Shown piece after piece: positions 15,694 to 17,688 of a DNA stretch of 17,688 nt. Source of the stretch: UBA7916 sp036121365. GTDB lineage: Bacteria; Pseudomonadota; Gammaproteobacteria; Comchoanobacterales; Comchoanobacteraceae. The notes below the pieces were generated by a model. The model was not told the DNA's origin, made no database searches, and saw nothing but the letters and a program-made list of their open reading frames with translations. Every line of letters starts with the position of its first letter. The stretch's first letter is position 1. Position numbers and translations under genes: made by a program. The stretch spans positions 1 to 17,688 of the forward strand of contig JAZAFR010000010.1 in assembly GCA_036121365.1 (NCBI GenBank), given 5' to 3'.

Positions 15694-15707
15694 TGCGCGC
15701 AAGCGCA
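15694..15707 (+). promoter_or_regulatory. Small GC hairpin in the tuf leader
   Basis: A 5-bp stem (TGCGC/GCGCA) closed by a GCAA tetraloop of the stable GNRA type. It lies within the 136-nt tRNA-Thr to tuf interval, 10 nt before the GAGG Shine-Dalgarno. It could be a processing or regulatory structure in the mRNA leader; this is inference. Confidence 0.4.
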
Positions 15708-15727
15708 CCAAAATAAAGAGGTATACA

Positions 15728-16888
15728 ATGGCACAAGCACAACATGATACATCCAAGGTCGTCGTCAATGTTGGAACGATAGGACACGTTGACCACGGTA
15801 AAACAACACTAACATCTGCGCTAGCAAACAAGAATTTTGAAGATATCGATAAAGCGCCAGAAGAGCGGGAGCGTGGTATCACGATCTCTACCGCTCACGT
15901 TGAATACTTTACAGATGGCAGGCATTATTCACACGTCGATTGCCCAGGGCACGCAGACTACGTGAAAAATATGATCACAGGTGCTGCGCAAATGGACGGT
16001 GCGATACTTGTTGTTAATGCTGCTGATGGACCAATGCCACAGACACGTGAGCACATCCTTCTGGCTAAGCAGGTTGAAGTGCCAAAAATCCTTGTGTATT
16101 TAAACAAAGCTGATCAGGTTGATGATCCTGAGCTGATTGAACTTGTTGAGATGGACATTCGAGAGTTGCTATCTCAGTATGGCTTCCCTGGTGACGATAC
16201 GCCAATTATTGTTGGTTCAGCTCTTCAGGCAATGGAAGGTAAGGATACAGATTACGGACTGAAATCAATTCAGAAGCTAAAAGACACAATGGATGAGTGG
16301 TTTGAAGTGCCAGATCGTCCTATCGATAAAGATTTTATGATGCCTGTTGAAGATGTGTTTTCAATCTCAGGTCGTGGTACTGTAGTAACCGGTAAGATTG
16401 AGCGCGGGATTGTAAAAACTGGTGATGCAGTAGAAATTGTGGGTATTCGTGAAACTCAATCAACGACATGTACTGGTGTTGAGATGTTCAAACGATTGAT
16501 GGACGAAGGAAAAGCAGGTGACAACGTTGGCCTATTGCTTCGTGGATTGAAGCGAGAAGATGTTGAGCGTGGGCAAGTGATCGCTAAGCCAGGTTCAGTG
16601 AAGCCACACACGAAATTCAAGTCAGAGGTATACGTGCTTTCAAAAGAAGAGGGTGGAAGACATACGCCATTCTTCAATGGCTATAGACCGCAGTTTTATT
16701 TCCGAACAACTGATGTAACAGGTGCTGTTCAGCTTGATGATGGTGTTGAAATGGTAATGCCTGGTGATAATGCAACATTTAATGTCGAACTCATTTCACC
16801 GATTGCTATGGAGAAGGGTGTTCGCTTCGCGATTCGTGAGGGTGGACGTACCGTCGGTGCTGGTGTTGTGACGGAAATCATTGACTAG
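15728..16888 (+). CDS. tuf: Elongation factor Tu with shortened helix A / switch I region
   Basis: The GTPase that delivers aminoacyl-tRNA to the ribosome. The G motifs are intact: GHVDHGKT (19-26), RGITI (49-53), DCPGH (71-75) and NKAD (126-129). Domains II and III are colinear with known EF-Tu (for example GRGTVVTG and GGRHTPFFNGYRPQFYFRTTDVTG). The length is 386 against about 394-397 for relatives. The loss is concentrated between L32 and F37, where E. coli has ten more residues (about 32-41, second half of helix A and the start of the effector loop). The frame is intact, and the flanking DKAPEERERGITISTAHVEY is normal, so this looks real and not a frameshift. GAGG lies 6 nt before the ATG. 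tRNA genes flank it on both sides. Confidence 0.97.
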   Translation: MAQAQHDTSKVVVNVGTIGHVDHGKTTLTSALANKNFEDIDKAPEERERGITISTAHVEYFTDGRHYSHVDCPGHADYVKNMITGAAQMDGAILVVNAADGPMPQTREHILLAKQVEVPKILVYLNKADQVDDPELIELVEMDIRELLSQYGFPGDDTPIIVGSALQAMEGKDTDYGLKSIQKLKDTMDEWFEVPDRPIDKDFMMPVEDVFSISGRGTVVTGKIERGIVKTGDAVEIVGIRETQSTTCTGVEMFKRLMDEGKAGDNVGLLLRGLKREDVERGQVIAKPGSVKPHTKFKSEVYVLSKEEGGRHTPFFNGYRPQFYFRTTDVTGAVQLDDGVEMVMPGDNATFNVELISPIAMEKGVRFAIREGGRTVGAGVVTEIID

Positions 16889-16901
16889 CACAGAACGTTT
16901 T

Positions 16902-16974
16902 AGGTCAGTAGCTCAACTGGTAGAGCAGCGGTCTCCAAAACCGCAGGTTGTGGGTTCAAGTCCCTCCTGGCCTG
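16902..16974 (+). tRNA. tRNA-Trp (CCA)
   Basis: The acceptor AGGTCAG pairs with CTGGCCT (16967-16973), including one G-U pair. The discriminator is G16974, typical for tRNA-Trp, and the anticodon CCA is at 16935-16937 in a CTCCAAA loop. The 3' CCA is not encoded (ATT follows). It sits 13 nt after tuf and before secE, a common gammaproteobacterial arrangement. Confidence 0.96.
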
Positions 16975-16994
16975 ATTAATGAAGGATAATATTG

Positions 16995-17381
16995 GTGAAT
17001 AGAGCGATGTCTGAGAAACGCCAAGTTAATCAAGATTACAGCTGGACTGATGTCCTGCTGTGGTTCGCTATTGCTAGTATTGTCCTTGGCGGAAGTTATG
17101 CAATGTATATCTTTCGTGAGCAGATCAGTGTGTTTAGGCTGCTGATTACGTTTTGTGGGATGATGGTTGTGTTATCGCTGGCCTCGCAGACCACCGCAGG
17201 GGCGCGAGTGATTCGTTTCTCGTCGGCTGCATGGGTTGAGATGGCAAAGGTTGCATGGCCAAAGCCAACTGAAGCTCGTCATATTTCAATTGTTGTCGTG
17301 TGCGCTGTTGCCTTGATAACATTGATGATGTGGCTAGTTGACTCGCTGCTGACTATAATCGTGAGAAACCTGTTGGGGTAA
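16995..17381 (+). CDS. secE: Preprotein translocase subunit SecE
   Basis: A subunit of the SecYEG channel, about 128 residues, of the three-helix gammaproteobacterial type. Membrane helices lie near VLLWFAIASIVLGGSYAMYIF, FRLLITFCGMMVVLSLA and ISIVVVCAVALITLMMWLVDSL. The conserved amphipathic EMAKVAWPKPTEAR comes before the last helix. I choose the GTG at 16995 because GAAGGA (16981-16986) is 8 nt upstream. TTG at 16992 (5 nt) and ATG at 17007 (20 nt) are in frame and less well spaced. nusG starts 5 nt after the stop. Confidence 0.93.
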   Translation: MNRAMSEKRQVNQDYSWTDVLLWFAIASIVLGGSYAMYIFREQISVFRLLITFCGMMVVLSLASQTTAGARVIRFSSAAWVEMAKVAWPKPTEARHISIVVVCAVALITLMMWLVDSLLTIIVRNLLG

Positions 17382-17386
17382 TAACA

Positions 17387-17688
17387 ATGACAGAAGAGAA
17401 CAAAGAAGAACTTAACCATGATGTATCTGAGAATTCTTCAGATGACATGATTCCTGAGGACGCTAGTCCAGTAGAAGATAACCCTAACTTCAAATGGTAT
17501 GTTGTTCGGATTGCGACTGGAAAGGAGAATAAATTTAAAGAGTTACTAGATGAGCGCATAAAGCGTGAACATATGGCGTCATATTTCGGGCAAGTCTTGA
17601 TCCCCACCGAAGATGTTGTGGAACTGCGTGCGGGCCAGAAGCGTCAAGTCAAGCGAAAATTTTTCCCCGGGTATGCACTCATCCGCAT
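17387..17688 (+). CDS. nusG: Transcription antitermination factor NusG (5' part, cut by window end)
   Basis: The first 100 codons are visible; the gene runs off the right edge. From residue 37 the NGN domain is clear: WYVVRIATGKENKFKELL, FGQVLIPTEDVVELRAGQKR and KRKFFPGYALIR, the RNA polymerase-binding face. The first ~36 residues are acidic and low in complexity (many E, D, N, S), about 28 longer than in E. coli NusG. An ATG at codon 21 (17447) could be the real start, but the first ATG follows secE directly. The KOW domain lies outside the window. Confidence 0.95.
   Translation, partial: MTEENKEELNHDVSENSSDDMIPEDASPVEDNPNFKWYVVRIATGKENKFKELLDERIKREHMASYFGQVLIPTEDVVELRAGQKRQVKRKFFPGYALIR

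Overview
The window looks like chromosomal DNA from an AT-rich gammaproteobacterium, probably of the host-associated Legionella/Coxiella type. That placement is inferred from gene order and protein families, not from a phylogeny. Two pieces of order are strongly gammaproteobacterial. The first is mltD-gloB-methyltransferase(yafS-like)-rnhA-dnaQ. The second is the tRNA-Tyr/Gly/Thr-tuf-tRNA-Trp-secE-nusG block that leads into the rplK/rpoBC cluster. No IS element, integrase, CRISPR array or phage gene is visible.

Bases 1-5133 are read on the minus strand. From upstream to downstream they hold an AdiC-like amino-acid/polyamine permease, a single-chain (alpha2-type) glycyl-tRNA synthetase, a DUF3429-like membrane protein, and a 522-residue protein of unknown role. 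That last protein has a degenerate nucleoside-hydrolase-like N-terminal domain and a Ser-rich tail. It is driven by an exact-consensus sigma70 promoter and is the best candidate here for an uncharacterised, possibly secreted, effector. A perfect 15-bp hairpin sits at the left edge of the window.

Bases 5311-9178 are read on the plus strand: a secreted S1/P1-type zinc nuclease, an ABCB-type half-transporter coupled to a small outer-membrane-like protein, and hpf, which is preceded by a SigmaS-like -10 element and an ideal Shine-Dalgarno.

Bases 9427-12937 are read on the minus strand: gloB, mltD and lptB form a tight operon, with TAATG overlap between gloB and mltD and a short gap before lptB. 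Cytosolic ppiB follows. A 330-bp divergent spacer then separates gloB from the plus-strand operon of the yafS-like methyltransferase, rnhA and dnaQ (ATGA overlap between rnhA and dnaQ).

Bases 15277-17688 are the translation/transcription block. A strong promoter precedes tRNA-Tyr(GTA), tRNA-Gly(TCC) and tRNA-Thr(GGT), followed by tuf, tRNA-Trp(CCA), secE and the 5' part of nusG. All four tRNA genes lack an encoded 3' CCA. EF-Tu has an in-frame deletion of about ten residues just before switch I, which is the most surprising protein-level feature of the window. NusG carries an acidic N-terminal extension.
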